A program made the position numbers and the translations under genes. Positions 1-12,148 of a DNA stretch of 64,000 nt are shown piece after piece. The number at the start of each line of letters is the position of its first letter. The stretch's first letter is position 1. This stretch comes from Engraulis encrasicolus (lineage: Eukaryota > Chordata > Actinopteri > Clupeiformes > Engraulidae): contig NC_085858.1 in NCBI RefSeq assembly GCF_034702125.1, positions 57,804,137-57,868,136 of the forward strand, in the 5' to 3' direction. The notes beneath the pieces were generated by a model. It did not search any database. It saw only the letters and a program-made list of their open reading frames with translations, and had not been told where the DNA came from.

Positions 1-194
1 GTTGTTATTGCAATAGCATGGCAATAGCACAGATACAAGATGCTAATGCCCAGGGTGTGATTTGGGGGATAGGATTCAGATTTTAAGCAAATGGAATTAC
101 ATTAAACTGTGATTAAAATCACGTGTGTCATGTGTGTAAAATCAAGTGTCAACATCAAAACCAGAAGGGGGGACTATCCCCCCCATCCCCTCCT

Positions 195-470
195 ACAAAT
201 CGCACCCTGCCAAGGAGCTAATGTTTGCGGTGGCGTTGGTTTGTCTGTTTGTTTTGTCTGTCTGTCTGTCTGTCAGCAGGATAACTCAGAAGGTCATGAT
301 CGGATTTGGATTCAAATTCGTGGAGTTGTTGGACATGACAAAAGGAAGAGGTGATTACATTTTGGTGGTGGTCCGGATCACGATGTGGATCCAGATTTTT
401 TTTTAAAGATTATTCGCCATAGCGGGATAGGGCGAGGTCTGCACTCTCTGAGTGCATTTCTAGTTTTCAC
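195..470. repeat. Dispersed repeat with (TCTG)n core
   Basis: The stretch has a short (TCTG)n run at about 255-273, then a segment containing CAGGATAACTCAGAAGGTC, and ends with a CACTCTCTGAGTGC-type palindrome near 440. I recognise this combination as a widespread dispersed repeat of fish genomes but cannot name its family. There is no coding content. Confidence 0.4.
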
Positions 471-593
471 AATGTCATTGGCTGCAGAGTTTTGCCCCCT
501 CACAGTCACTGCTGTGGCCAATTGCCCGGTTGGTCCACCCCTAGGACCGCCCCTGGGCAAAGACGATTCTAGTGTAAGTTTTGCCTGGTTAAC

Positions 594-625
594 ACCAGAC
601 CTAATCACAAGTGAGATTAGGTCTG
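594..625. repeat. Short perfect inverted repeat
   Basis: CAGACCTAATC is followed after a few bases by GATTAGGTCTG, giving an 11-bp perfect stem with a very small loop. Just downstream, GGCCGGAATACTTGGCTATTATGACACA (653-682) is repeated in similar form at 721-745, so this is a small degenerate repeat cluster. The function is unknown. Confidence 0.6.
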
Positions 626-769
626 GGGAGTTGCCTATTGTAAATTCCGTATGGGGCCGGAATACTTGGCTATTATGACACACTGCCCTGCTCTCTGATT
701 GGGCAGAGAAACTGTTAAGGTCGGAATGCTTGGCCATTATGACACAGATCCCATGATCTTGTACGTTAT

Positions 770-892
770 GAGCATTGACAGTAAATAGCCAAATCAACGC
801 TATTTGCCATTCAACGCTTTGAAGCCAGATTTGGGAACATTCCACCTTACATTCCACCTTAGCAACGCCAACGCAGGTGCTGATTGGACAAC
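770..892 (+). mobile_element. Left-end fragment of the CATTGACAG MITE
   Basis: This block matches the left part of the complete element at 47793-48232 in the same orientation, starting at CATTGACAGTAAATAG and running through the GATTGGACAACA segment. The right half and right terminal repeat are absent, so it is a truncated relic. No coding sequence. Confidence 0.7.
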
Positions 893-1450
893 AAAACACC
901 CAATCAGAGAATGCTCAGTTCAAGTCATGTCCCGCCCCTCCCACGATGGCAATAACAAGGGTGAAAAATTAATATCACGCTGCGAGGGTGCTACTGAACC
1001 AACCCACTTTTCGGCTGTGCGACTGGTAAGTGTCAATAAAGAAACCTTGATTTTCACTGAGACATAACCCATTAAAAACTGCTGATCAATAAGTGTGGCG
1101 AATATCAATACATAACGGTAATGAAATCTTGAAGGGTAGTTTACAATAGCACTTGAGTAATATTAGCTTAGCTAGCGAGTCCCATCCTCATGTCACCCAC
1201 TTCATCACGTTGTAATTGAAACGTAATGACAGGAAAAAATGACTATTGCATACAAGTTGGACAGTCTTACAACATGCAATCTGCGACTATAGTTGTGAGC
1301 CTTCTCTCAAAACAAGTAGGCTAGTGATCACTCAAAGCAGGACATAACGTCTACTTTGTGTTTTGATTGAAAGCAATAGCCTACGTCCTTGTGCTGCCAT
1401 GTCTGTGGGCATGTTCTTCAAAATATGTTCAAGATCAGATTAATTGACCC
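893..1450. other. No recognisable feature
   Basis: This is ordinary AT-rich intergenic sequence. I see no exon-like island, strong repeat or RNA gene in it. Confidence 0.5.
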
Positions 1451-1845
1451 CCACGTATATGGAACTAGAACAAGGCCTAAAAGATTGTATCTGCAGAAAT
1501 ACAATCCAGATGTGCAGAATAATTTCACATACGTGCCAGATACAATGTATTTGTGGAAAAACATCTTGCATCTGCAGGTTAAATTTGTAGATCTGCACAC
1601 ATATTTTGCATCTCCTAAAATATAAAACGTACCTGTATAAATGTTTTGTAGTTGTGTGGCAGTAGGAGTGTGTACAAATGTGAATCTGTTTTGCCATGCT
1701 GTGCGAACCTCTTCCTGCTCGGAGCAGCAAGCACACAAGTGTGGATCGCTTTTACAAGTCTACGAATTTTGGCCCTCTTTTGATGGGGGGTGGGGTCAGA
1801 GGGTGGAAGCCAATCAAATCACCGCTTATTGGCAAGTTATCGCTT
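1451..1845 (+). repeat. Dispersed repeat, uninterrupted copy
   Basis: This roughly 395-bp block is present again, inverted, at 18712-19262. The match runs from the TATATGGAACTAGAACAAGG end to the CCAATCAAATCACCGCTTATTGG end. This copy is continuous and serves as the empty site showing that 18894-19052 is a later insertion in the other copy. Short frames through it are not conserved coding sequence. Confidence 0.8.
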
Positions 1846-1959
1846 TCCATGGGACCAATCAGAGGCATGGCTTGACAGCGGGATCAAGGCCTCTGTGTGT
1901 GCAGCGAGAACAGGCCCACTCACTCGTGCGTTTAGAACTACACGACACAGTCCAGTAAT

Positions 1960-2081
1960 AACGACGGAGCTGTAATAACTACCGATACATAAATATAACT
2001 TGGAGTGCTAGTTATTAGGTTTCTGCAGGCTGACGATTCCGACGGAGCACCAACAGGTTGTGGATGACGCAGACAAAGGTG
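1960..2081 (+). other. Possible 5' exon with splice donor
   Basis: A relatively CG-containing stretch ends in a good splice donor, GACAAAG|gtgagtgg, with an ATG 15 bases before the junction (ATG ACG CAG ACA AAG). CCAAT-like boxes occur upstream (about 1810 and 1855). No following exon could be identified, so this could be the first exon of an unseen gene or chance. Function unknown. Confidence 0.2.
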
Positions 2082-2315
2082 AGTGGTTTATTGTTTTTTT
2101 TTTTATTAGTGAGACCGAACTGCACTTTGTTTGTACCTGTACGTTGTTTGTGCTCAGATTGTGTCTCCAATTTCTGTAGCTCTAGTAGTAGCAGAGAGGT
2201 AGAGCTAGTAGGCCGCTATTCATGATGCAGGTGACTAGGTCTACTTGATGGGTTGTATACTGTTGTTGTACACATTAGCATGAAGCCTTTTCGATATAGC
2301 CAGACAGAGGCAACC

Positions 2316-2355
2316 CCCCCCCAGCAAATGACGGCTGTATGTTTTCTGTGTACCC
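2316..2355. repeat. Short dispersed repeat, first copy
   Basis: About 38 bases containing GCTGTATGTTTTCTGTGTAC recur at 12110-12148 in the same orientation with two or three differences. It is probably a fragment of a longer dispersed family; neither copy is long enough to classify. Confidence 0.6.
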
Positions 2356-2657
2356 CGGTGTGTACTAATTTGTATTTGGATCGTTCATGTATCAATATCA
2401 TTGTATGAGAGTACGATGCTTGTCAGCCCGCTAGCATAGAACGAGATAGCTAATCGATCGGATCCGCCTAGCTTGAAATGCTAGCGCCAGAGAGATAACA
2501 ACGTAGCTATTAGTCCTAACTATTCCTAGAATCTCTGCTAGCGTGGCTGTTGAGCCAGAGAAGAAAGATTCTTCACTCTCAGACAGGGTCTGATTCGCAC
2601 TCTCAATGGTCTGACTAAGGTGCCAGGTTGACATTTTAGTAGAACTAGACTAATAAC

Positions 2658-4856
2658 CAGAGGTGGAAAGAGTACAGAAAATGTGTACTCAAGTAAAAGT
2701 ATCTTTACTTTGCCTAAATTCTACTCAAGTACAAGTAAAAGTACCTATCTAAAAATCTACTCAAGTAAAAGTAAAAAGTACTTCACTTAAAATGTAATTT
2801 GAGTAAAAGTACTTAGTTACTTTTAATTAGCTTTCCTCTTGAGAATGTCATGTTTATTTTTCTTGAATATCGTCCTCCATAACCTCTATCTCTTGCTTGG
2901 CACCAGCCATCATCCAATACATTGATACAAGATAGTAAAATAGTGGAAATGCTGTGTGCCATCCTGCACAATCTTTCATTTCTGGCGGATTGTGGCATTA
3001 TTGTGCATGGCATTTTGTCTCTCAGTCATTTTTTTTACTCAGTACTCAGGCCAGCTTCCAGTGTAATTGAGTAAAGTACTTGGGTCAAAATGTACTCAAG
3101 TACAAGAGTGATTCTACGATTTCTCTACGCTTTTGGCAAAAGCAAAATGTCAATTATCAGTATTTTTTTTCAACTAAATGACCTAGATGTTTACATAGTG
3201 TATATATTTAAGTTTCCAAACAAACAAATTGCCAAGCTTAATCTTAAATCATTTGATAAATACTCTAATTAAAGCGAACATTTGCTTAATTATTTTGTCA
3301 ACAGTGTTATGGACAAATACTATGTCATTTCAAACATATATAAAAATACTACAGAGTTGAAACAATATATGTTTGAAAGTGCTTATGTCCCTTAGCAGTA
3401 ATGTTGTCATTAATCTGTGCAACTGATATAGAAAATGTGATTTTTGAGCTTCATAAGTAGGATTTTATGAGTCAGTGTGATACAGACTGACACATTTTTC
3501 ATCATAAATCCCTGTAACGTCTGATTTGAATATAGTCACCCTCCTTACACAAGACGTCCTTCTCCAGAGATAATCCCTAGTGTATGTTCATAGGATTTTT
3601 CCAACACATAAGGGATCAATAGCACAAAAACACTTTCAAAACAGTCAACGGTGTAACTCAACTGTGTTACGGTCAACAGTGCAGGGGAACAAGTCGGCAC
3701 TTTTTTAGGAGAAAAAAACAGAGCAGACAAACCCATCTCCCTAGAACACAAATTATTTTGTTTGTTTGTCTGTCAATATGGATATAAATTGGCAAAAACA
3801 TACTCCTCCTCAACTGTCATCAGTGTTGCCAGATTGGGCTGGTTCCCGCCCAATTGGGCTGCTTAGGATGGCCGTGTGCGGGTAAAAATGGCATCTATCA
3901 GAAAAACCTTCCCACTGCCATATAAATCAATAGAATTGGGCGGGTTTTTAGGGCGGATTTTGATTATTTTTAGGTTGGAAATCACCAGCCTCATCTGGCA
4001 ACCCTGACTGTCATACTTAATTGTAACACCATTGACGGTAACACCGTTGACATTTCAGCCATTTTTATGGTGTTGTGCTAACTGAGGACCTCAGAAGTTC
4101 CACCACAACACCTTAATCAATTCATGTATCTGTATGCTTTATCTGTGTTTTTCTACATGGGATTTCTAATTCAGATTCTTATGAATATGTTGATAACACT
4201 GTTGACAGGCAATTTTCCCGCTATGAGAACATGAAAAAGAATGGATTAAATTATGGAAGGATGGAGCTCAAAATTTACCAAAAAGTCTTCCCGTATCCTG
4301 CCAAAGAGGTTATGACATCACGTGATGTTATTCGTATGGCCTAAGACCAAACCATTACTGATTTATGGAGGAGGTTTCGTGGAGACACACAAAATGGCAA
4401 ATTTCATGTATAATGGAAAGGACAGTGGTCTTTCTGACAGTTTTGTCATATTGTGATGATTACTGTGAATCAACATTTGCAATCGTCTTGGGCAAAACAA
4501 GTTTCTTTACATGCTAATATTAAGACTGAATCTGACATTTGGAAAACAGGACGGCATGAAAACGCCCAAAACCAGTATTAAATATTCATTCTTGCTGAGG
4601 GAAATAATGCTATGTCTACACTTTCTGTATTATATGAAAGATAAATGTTTTCTAATGTCCAAAACATCATTGGATGCAGTTAATAGTTAATGGAATTGCC
4701 AAATAAAATCCACGGACTTAAAAGTGTAGGCGAATTAGAGAATCACTCACAAGTAAAAGTATTAATTTAAAAAACTACTTAAAAAGTACAAAGTATTCAT
4801 AAAAGCTACTCAAGTACAATATTGAGTAAAAGTAATTAGTTACTTTTCCACCCCTG
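2658..4856. mobile_element. Tol2-like hAT element, non-autonomous, 2.2 kb
   Basis: The element opens with CAGAGGTGGAAAGAGTAC and closes with TTACTTTTCCACCCCTG. Both ends carry many copies of the ACTCAAGTAAAAGTA-type subterminal motif seen in fish Tol2/hAT elements. It is flanked by an 8-bp duplication with one mismatch: CTAATAAC at 2650-2657 and GTAATAAC at 4857-4864. Eight-base duplications are the hAT signature. No transposase frame is present, so it would have depended on an enzyme supplied elsewhere. Much of its interior (3106-4748) looks like a second, nested element. Confidence 0.85.
3106..4748. mobile_element. Element nested inside the hAT (GAGTGATTCT ends)
   Basis: The hAT subterminal repeats stop and resume at these coordinates. 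The ends are GAGTGATTCT and AGAATCACTC, a perfect 10-bp inverted repeat with weaker matching for about 15 more bases. The flanks are ACAA on both sides (3102-3105 and 4749-4752), consistent with a 4-bp target duplication. The interior has no long frame but contains repeated GGTAACACCGTTGAC-like words near 3650 and 4025. The superfamily is not identified. Confidence 0.55.
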
Positions 4857-4864
4857 GTAATAAC

Positions 4865-6382
4865 TAACTCTAGTATCCACGAGTTCTTCTTAACTTGGGT
4901 TGTATGAGCGCTGTCATTCAATATGACACGTTCTCTGTGTGTTAGCTAGCTTCGATGACGGATACCTTATTTGTTAGCTAGGTAGCCATTTAATGTTAGC
5001 TAGTGTTAGAACCAGACAAAAGCTAAAAACCTATACAAAAGTCAAAAATGTATGCTAAAAAAATAAACTACCCTACACCAACCTACAAAAAAGGAAAATA
5101 TATATTTTTTGAAAAAATTCGCTACGTTTAAATCTCTCTCTCTCTCTCTCTCTCTCCTTCACCACAAACTGTCACCCACGAAGTAAACTGGAACTCGGCA
5201 TCCGTATATAAACAATGTCGCACGAGCTTAAGAATCATATGAGTCAAGGGGGCACGAGATGTGGATGGCGTAGCAACTGGACAGGACACTGATGGTTATG
5301 TACACATTAATAGGGGCTGACAATGGAGGTAGACCTGTAATTTTGGTTTGGTGTAGATAGGTGAGGTCAATCAATGGAGGCTGCAATCTTTTCTTTTTAT
5401 ATGGTATGCCCCCTGGTGTTATTAGGATAGCCTTGCAAGAGGTGGACTCAGCTGAGTCCTAGGACAACTTGGAATGAACTGAGAGAGTGGAGTGAACTTT
5501 CTGGCTTGTTTGGTCATTTCTTGTTCATAGAGCTTGTACTTTTGTCTATTGCAGCACAACGCCTAAAATGGAGAGGGAGAGAAGGAGCTACAGCAGGCAT
5601 CCTGTGAAGCTTTTCTCTACTAATATGAATGAAAATCAAAGGTCAGCCAGCTCCCTCACACCTATACGGTTGCCAACTCCCTGGGGGGGGGGACAAGGAC
5701 ACCCCTCCCCACACTAACGATTTTGCGTTATCAGTATCATCTGCTCTTTTAATTTTGATATTGAAGTTGGAATGTTGGTTTATGTATTATTTTATGGTTT
5801 TCCATGCACACAGCCAACACTGACATGGACCTCACTGCTGTATGCTAGCACTGAGGAATACCAAATAAGCAATCAAAACACAGTGATATGCTACAACAGC
5901 AAGAAAGCTTTTAATACACTTATGATAACATATACAGTGTGGAAATGTATTTCAACTCATTTTATTCTAATGTGATGCCTTACCTCAATTTTTGTTTCCT
6001 CCTCAGAAAATGATCTGTAACGCCATTCTACGGATCCAATTCCCCTTCAACTCCAGTGGTCAATGACTGTTGCAGTAGGTCGCTCCACGAGGACAACTGC
6101 TGCAGTGGGCTGGTTCCCCCAAGCACCACTGGATAGGCTAGCCCTCCTCGAAGACTTTCCAACCTCTTTCACTCAGTTGACATGACATTCGGGCCGAGCA
6201 ATAAAGGATTGTTCATATGTATTTGATTTTGTACTTTGTACTACTGATCAGTTCAAGGGAATGTGAATGCAGCAAAACGCCAAATTTAACATACCCGTAC
6301 CGGTTACTGTTCACACTTGATACTTTGTCATTCCCATTGGCATGGAACTTTTTAGCATCACAAAGATTTTTAGTTATTTATT
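4865..6382. other. Intergenic, (CT)n only
   Basis: A (CT)n microsatellite of about 25 bases lies at 5133-5157. The rest is AT-rich sequence with no exon-like island that I can support. The small frames at 5629-5975 lack any recognisable similarity. Confidence 0.5.
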
Positions 6383-6384
6383 TC

Positions 6385-6443
6385 CAGTTTCAATGAGCAG
6401 CATAGTTGCAGTACCTTTTTTTGACTATTTCCTGCACAGTGTA
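6385..6443 (+). mobile_element. End fragment of the AGGGACACTG TTAA element
   Basis: It matches the last 60 bases of the intact element at 15054-15412, including CAATGAGCAGCATAGTTGCA and CCTGCACAGTGT, but the terminal CCCT and TTAA are lost. This is a truncated relic in the same orientation. Confidence 0.75.
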
Positions 6444-6565
6444 CATTGGACTTGGCAGTAGATCAGTGCATGAAGATGAAGAAACAGCCCCCTTGTTAAA
6501 AAAAAAAAACCTGAACTTTTAAGTTTTTCTATTACTTAGTTTTCCCTGGCCCCATCACTTTATAG

Positions 6566-6625
6566 CAGGGCTGAGCAATTACTTTGGCCCAAGGGCCACA
6601 TTGGCTTTGGATTTAAAAATTGTCT
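6566..6625 (+). mobile_element. hAT-like end fragment
   Basis: It begins CAGGGCTGAGCAATTA and continues with TTTGGCCCAAGGGCCACATT, the style of end seen in fish hAT elements (CAGGG start, then the 'GGGCCACAT' word). The partner end was not found nearby. Confidence 0.45.
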
Positions 6626-9110
6626 CAGCTTTATAGTAAAGGTAGTACATTGACGACAATTACCTACCACCTTTACTGAGTAAAAGGTGCAATTTGTATA
6701 TTTGTATTTGCCTAATTATGGGGGGCGGGGGGGCTCATATAATTTATGATTCAACTGCACAATAGACGTTATAATCATGGTGGGTACATGTCTGTGACTG
6801 CCAGTGTCTTGCCCCCCCTCATGCACCATACAGAAACTTCTTTAACAGGTCATGACAAATGCCTGGTACAGACAGTGACAGGAGCAGATACCCTGTACAA
6901 ATACCTGTACCCTGCATTAAATTATCATACTGTATACACTCAACAATTATTATACATTTTTTAAACTTACATTTTTTTTTAAAAAAAAACATTAATTCAT
7001 GTAATTATAGGCTTTGGAAAGGTATTTCATTTCATTATTCAGTGTCAGCTCGAAGCCGTGGTTGTAAAAGGATAAAGGAGGTAGTAAAAAGGTGATCAAA
7101 TTTGACATAGGAATATCTGTAGGCACCCAGTGTTACTTTATTAGTAAACCCTCTGGCAGATGGAATTTGCAGCATGCAGTAAGTATGGGCAATAGAGTTC
7201 TTCAGCGGAAGCGGAAGCATGTAGTAGATTGTAGTCTTTCATGTTAGCATTTAAGGACGTCCTGGTTCCTATCGGCTTCCGGCCTCCATTGGGAATGAAT
7301 AGGGGTAAATTTCAAATAAGCTCCGAGTGCAAGCACGCGCTTAGCGAACCCCCGCAAACTGTCGAGGGTGTTAAAAATAGTCTGTAGGTATGACATGGTT
7401 GATCATTTTGTGTCAAACTTCGACATAAATACGATGTTGCGTCCATATGCTAAACCCGGAAGCTTTTGGCGACTACAGAAACGGCGCCAGTATCTAACGG
7501 CATGTACGTGCGGAAGGTTGTACCCATGGCAACCAAAGGAAAGTATGTAGTTCGGAAGTTTTAATGATCAGAAAGGGGTTAGCAATATTGAATTATAATC
7601 GTCATGATTTAACATGTGAATACACCAACATGATTATACGATCCGTTCCACTAATGAGAAAGGGATGCGGGGACACGCTAATGTTCGTTGTTGCCGTGCA
7701 ACTTATATTTTTGCCAAACCTGAACCTCTATGGCGTTTTGCAATGTAAAAAATCGCCAGGGAACCGGTAGTCCAAACGCCGCATACAAGTTGACGTCAAC
7801 GCTGAAGAGCTCTATTAAGTGGATGCCCGGGTTTTTTTTGTTTGTTTGTTTTTTGGTCAGGGGTCATGTGACTAAACGAAACTAAACTGAGTAAATCAGC
7901 AAAAGGCAACAATTGTTTGACTACGTGTAGCAGGTGGTCTGAGCAAGTGAAACCCTCAGTAATCTCCACGTTCGTGCAGGACATTTATTTTCCATGAAGT
8001 GGGTAAAGCAATGTGGTGCAAACAGGGTGAGACAACACTCAATGCCAATGTATTGAGCATTAGCCGCGTTGAAAGTTTGTCGGGAAAACTGGCGATGATT
8101 CAGCGCTGTATGTTCGACCTTTGCTGACGGTCGGCAGAACAACCTTAACCCACAGTGATTAAAACAGCGTTTATTCGACCTTCCACGGCGTTAAGAATTC
8201 CACGTCTCACGGCGCCTTTTCGGCGTTGTTTTTTTGACCAACGACGGAAAACGACCATTCTGACCAGAATTCATCGCCTTTTCAACGTCCCTCTGCTATC
8301 TGGGAGGCCACGTTGTGTTGACTGAAAATAGATCGCTGGGTTGCTTGTAGATTTGTGTGTCGTGCAAAATGTTGAAGTAAGTGAAACCGTATGTTTATTT
8401 CGTTTTCTGTTAACAGTTTTACAGTAAAGAGAAGTGTTAAGAGATGTATTGAGATTGGAAGTGCAAGTGTACAAAGTGAAAGTGCAAGAGAAAAGTCAGT
8501 AAGGAAATGAAAGAAAGAAAATAAAAGGACACAGTTACACTTCAGCTTGCCTTCTCTTGAACTGTTCGCTAGCTGTCTAGTTCTGCACCAGTAACGCAGA
8601 CCGAGGGCAGCATAGTTGTCTATATTAGTTCTTGCTTTTCTCCTGATTTGCTTATGGGTTAGCAAATCGGGCATTATGCCTACTGCGGTGGTGTCACATG
8701 CAGACCAACACATTTCAAGTCAGGACTTGTCAACTTGCCAGGTGCATAACTGATTAAGTTGGATGATATATACACATTTTATAACGTGTCCATTCGAATT
8801 TCGTGTGTAGGCCGAGAAAGTGTTCTATGGTGGTCAACACACTCATTTGAGGGGGCAGCTCTGAATACAAGATTGCCCCATTCGCTGCTGAAACCTGGCC
8901 GAGGCGGAGTAGATGCTAGTAGGCCTACTTCTAGTATTTTGATGTGTTGCTCTCAAACTGAATGACTCGAATGGACTTTTTTGTGATTGTGCATAGTGCA
9001 CCAGCAGTACCAAAAATATATACTATAGTGGACATCCATGTCATCACTCCTCTTTTTTGGACGTTGTTAACAGACACAAAAGACACAAGGCATCTGTGAT
9101 GTGAGTGTCC
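6626..9110. other. Intergenic, partly CG-rich
   Basis: I found no gene. The part at about 7250-8300 is richer in CG dinucleotides than its surroundings and contains CCGGAAG and TTGACGTCAA words, so a promoter or a decayed GC-rich repeat is possible, but no transcript is evident from sequence. Confidence 0.35.
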
Positions 9111-9261
9111 GCAGCTCTCAACCCCTGCGCTTGGGCGCGATGTGAACAGTGAGAGGATACTGCTGTTCTGCACCAGGACCAGGAACTGGTGTGTGAGCAG
9201 TGTGTGAGAGAGGAGCACGAAGATCATGTCACCTGCTCCACTAAGGAGGCCGCGGAGGACC

Positions 9262-9266
<5 letters not shown>

Positions 9267-9294
<28 letters not shown>
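9267..9294. repeat. (GA)n microsatellite
   Basis: A dinucleotide run of about 14 units lies directly after the B-box relic and interrupts any reading frame leaving it. Confidence 0.9.
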
Positions 9295-9297
<3 letters not shown>

Positions 9298-9654
9298 TTT
9301 TTTTTATATACTTATGAACATTATAATTTTGAACCATCTGCCTTCACGTTAAAGCTGGTTGGTTTTAATGAAATATCAGGAAGACATCAAAGTGTACGGC
9401 TGTCGTCTTCTCAATGTTGACCATTTCCAAGACAGCGCTTCAGTTTTGAGTCTACACTGTATCACTGTATGTTTTCTCATGATGATGATGCGTGTTTTTT
9501 TTTTACTGAGGTCCTTCAAGGATAAGCTGAGGGGTTTAAATGATGAGAGAGTTAGGTTCTTTGTAATGGAAAGACACAGCGTCAAATCATGCATTAAGTT
9601 ATACATTCTACTGACATGAATGAGTTAAAACAAATAAACATAGGGTTTCTCGTG

Positions 9655-9778
9655 CACACCAGAAATGTTCTTATGCCCGCCTGAAAATTTTCTGGTTCAC
9701 ACGTGCGCGTCACTTTCCCCTGCGCACCTGAGATTGTAGTTTCTGGTAGGCACGACGTTTCTGGTGTGCATGAGAAAC
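9655..9778. mobile_element. Small inverted-repeat (MITE-like) element
   Basis: GTTTCTCGTGCACACCAGAAA at the left pairs with the reverse complement of TTTCTGGTGTGCATGAGAAAC at the right (two mismatches), and a further CCAGAAAC word repeats inside. It is a 124-bp fold-back sequence lying in the presumed intron between the B-box and coiled-coil relics of the TRIM gene. Confidence 0.6.
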
Positions 9779-10203
9779 TTTCTAGTAAGGTATTTTTTAA
9801 AGGCTTTGTTACATTGCCATTGTACACTACATGCACAAGTATTCCCAGTATTTGTGAAGTCACAAGTATATGAATATGTCAACTACTAAGATGATTGTGT
9901 AAAATCATGTGTCTTGTGTGAGCAGAAGCAGTCCTAGCACGCGGAGCGTCTGGTGAAAGCGGAGTTTGAGAAGATCCACCAGTTCCTATGTGATCGTCCT
10001 GAAGGAGTAGGAGGACCAGAAAAGCCGCAAGATGAAGGACACCGTGGACAAACTGTCTGGTGACATGGCCTCCCTAATGAACGCCATCAGCACCATAGAG
10101 GAGGCCATGGATGCGGATGACATACTGTTTCTGAAGGTAGGGACAGTGTGTATTATTGCATTCCATTATACTGTATCACTATTGGCAGACATTTTTGTCC
10201 AGG

Positions 10204-10266
10204 AAAATGTTACAAACCCTGGAGCAATGTGAAGTTAGGTGCCTTGCTCAAGGGCACTTCAGCCAT
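10204..10266 (+). repeat. Teleost dispersed repeat, 'CCTTGCTCAAGGGCAC' family
   Basis: The words CCCTGGAGCAATGTGAAGTTAGG and GTGCCTTGCTCAAGGGCACT are a familiar core of a very common fish retroposon family. A second copy is at 41228-41330. This copy is a fragment. Confidence 0.6.
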
Positions 10267-12109
10267 GGTGAGATGTGATTGACGCTAGATCACGCTAGAA
10301 TTCTTACTGGCCGGACAAGTGGCTGGCTGCATTGCAGAATACCGGACATTTAGAATATCTAACGGACCTTCCATCATATAGCCAAACACACACTCCCTAA
10401 TGGGTCAAAGTGGCTAGTAAATTGGTCTTTTCTACCAGCAAAACTTAAAATTCATTAGCATTGGGCCAGTTGGCTGGTGTTAAAGAGCCAGCTGCTTGTA
10501 TGCATGGGGAGCAAAAGCGCGCTCTCTTTCATGAAACGGTTTTGCAAGCGCAATGCCCTTTGTGTTTACTGTTAAAATACAAAAAAAAAAACCTGAATTG
10601 TTCCTTGACATCAGCCAGCTGTGTGAGTCAAGTGAAAGGGAAGCAACTTGATTGGGGAGAACGCCGTGGGGGACGAGAGCGCAAGCAACACTATTGCGTG
10701 CTGTTTAGACTATTACACGTTCATTTACATAGGCTATTCATAACTATTTTCGTCTTTGTTCAGTTTCATATCACTGGTGTTTTGTGTAACATTCAGTGTT
10801 TAAAATGAGCTAATATTATTTACTGATTAATTTTAGTCCTTTTTTTGTCTGACATTTTGGCCGGTCACATTTTATTTTGCTGGTCATTCATGATGCAAAA
10901 CGGCCAATGTCCGGCCACAGCCGGCTAACGTGAACCCTGCCTACGACAATCTGATTCTACAAGGGGTGTCACGATAACCGGTAATCAGCCACGTTAAAAA
11001 GTGCTGACAATAATCATTACAGCTTGAAAAAAAAACACTGTACCGTACCAGATAACCATACTGTACACCATGACACTGTGAGCTTTTTTGACCTCTCCAA
11101 GTCTGCTGATGTTGCCACAGAGGCACACTTTGTTGCCTAACACCTAATTTCAAAGCTGTAGTCAAAGTGAATTGCTGAACCAATAACATGTAATTACATA
11201 CTGTGATCATTTCCTCCTCATAACTTCAGAATGACAAGCAATTCATGTATTGTGCCTTAAAACATAGGGGTTTTCAGCTTGTGTAGGACTATCAATGCTT
11301 TTTGTTCAACTAAATTTTTCAAAATTGCAACATAAGCAAGGCGAGCAATGGAAGTAATTGGCTTTGTATTGAGTCGAAGTTGTATTGAGGCAATTAGCGT
11401 GACGAGAGCGACAGTTTGTAGTTGAACTCATAGGAATATTATTGCCAGTCCGGTAAAGATAGCTGAGTATGTCGGGTAAACTTCACCGCGAGTTTTACCT
11501 CCTGTAAGATGGTCTGGAAAAATTACCTCTTTAAAGTTTCAGCTCATGTTAATCACCCACCCCTTGCCGAGTACGGAGGGTCCTATCGTGCATGTGGTTA
11601 TGTTTGACTGAATATAGCATTGCCCTATCATGCTCATCCCCCGCCAATCGTTTCCCTTGACGACAGGCCCTGATGACCTTTGGCCGCAACATGGCAGGTG
11701 GCTGCATGGCGGTGTCGGACGACCTTCTGACCGCGCACTACACAGAGGACTACCAGGAGCAGCAGCTGCCCGACAACACAGAGCGACTACAGGTATGTAG
11801 GGGTGTCACGATAACCAATATACCGTAGCCCGTACACCATACTTGGATCCATGCTAATTTCACATTCAGTATTTAGGAGTCATTCTTCCTTTATGTCATT
11901 TCTGTTTCACTTTCATGAAACCACACACATGCATATAGATTACATGTAATTACTGATTTTTTATTATAATAAATCCCCAAGAACCACTTGAACATCTTCA
12001 AGTGTGCATTCTTACCGTTACCCCTCAGTGGCCACAACTTTCCGCAAATAACTTATTCATCATATCAAGTTATATGTATTTGTAAACTCCCTGACAACAG
12101 AAACATTCA

Positions 12110-12148
12110 TCCCCAGAAAATGACTGCTGTATGTTTTCTGTGTACCCA
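12110..12148. repeat. Short dispersed repeat, second copy
   Basis: It is the same roughly 38-base sequence as at 2316-2355 (ATGACTGCTGTATGTTTTCT core), in the same orientation. Confidence 0.6.

Larger units (their letters stand above)
9123..11793 (+). pseudogene. Broken TRIM gene: B-box, coiled coil and PRY start
   Basis: Three separated coding relics lie in order on the plus strand. At 9138-9263 a B-box zinc finger can be read (CEQ, stop, EDTAVL, then HQDQELVCEQC and REEHEDHVTCS) with cysteines and histidines in family order but an in-frame stop. At 9925-10137 a coiled-coil exon reads ERLVKAEFEKIHQFL, then after a frameshift EDQKSRKMKDTVDKLSGDM, and ends at a donor (CTGAAG|gtaggg). At 11668-11793 an exon between AG and gtatgt reads VSDDLLTAHYTEDYQEQQLP, the start of a PRY/SPRY domain. 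This order is that of TRIM35-like ubiquitin ligases. I found no RING exon and no rest of SPRY. Stop, frameshift and missing parts indicate a pseudogene, although unusual splicing is not excluded. Confidence 0.65.

Noticed and set aside
378..899. 173-codon minus-strand frame at the left edge
   Set aside because: It runs across two unrelated dispersed repeats, including the CATTGACAG MITE fragment, and shows no domain.
1418..1738. Overlapping 98-106-codon frames
   Set aside because: They lie in a dispersed repeat; the inverted copy at 19 kb gives frames of different length and the substitutions do not favour codon third positions by eye.
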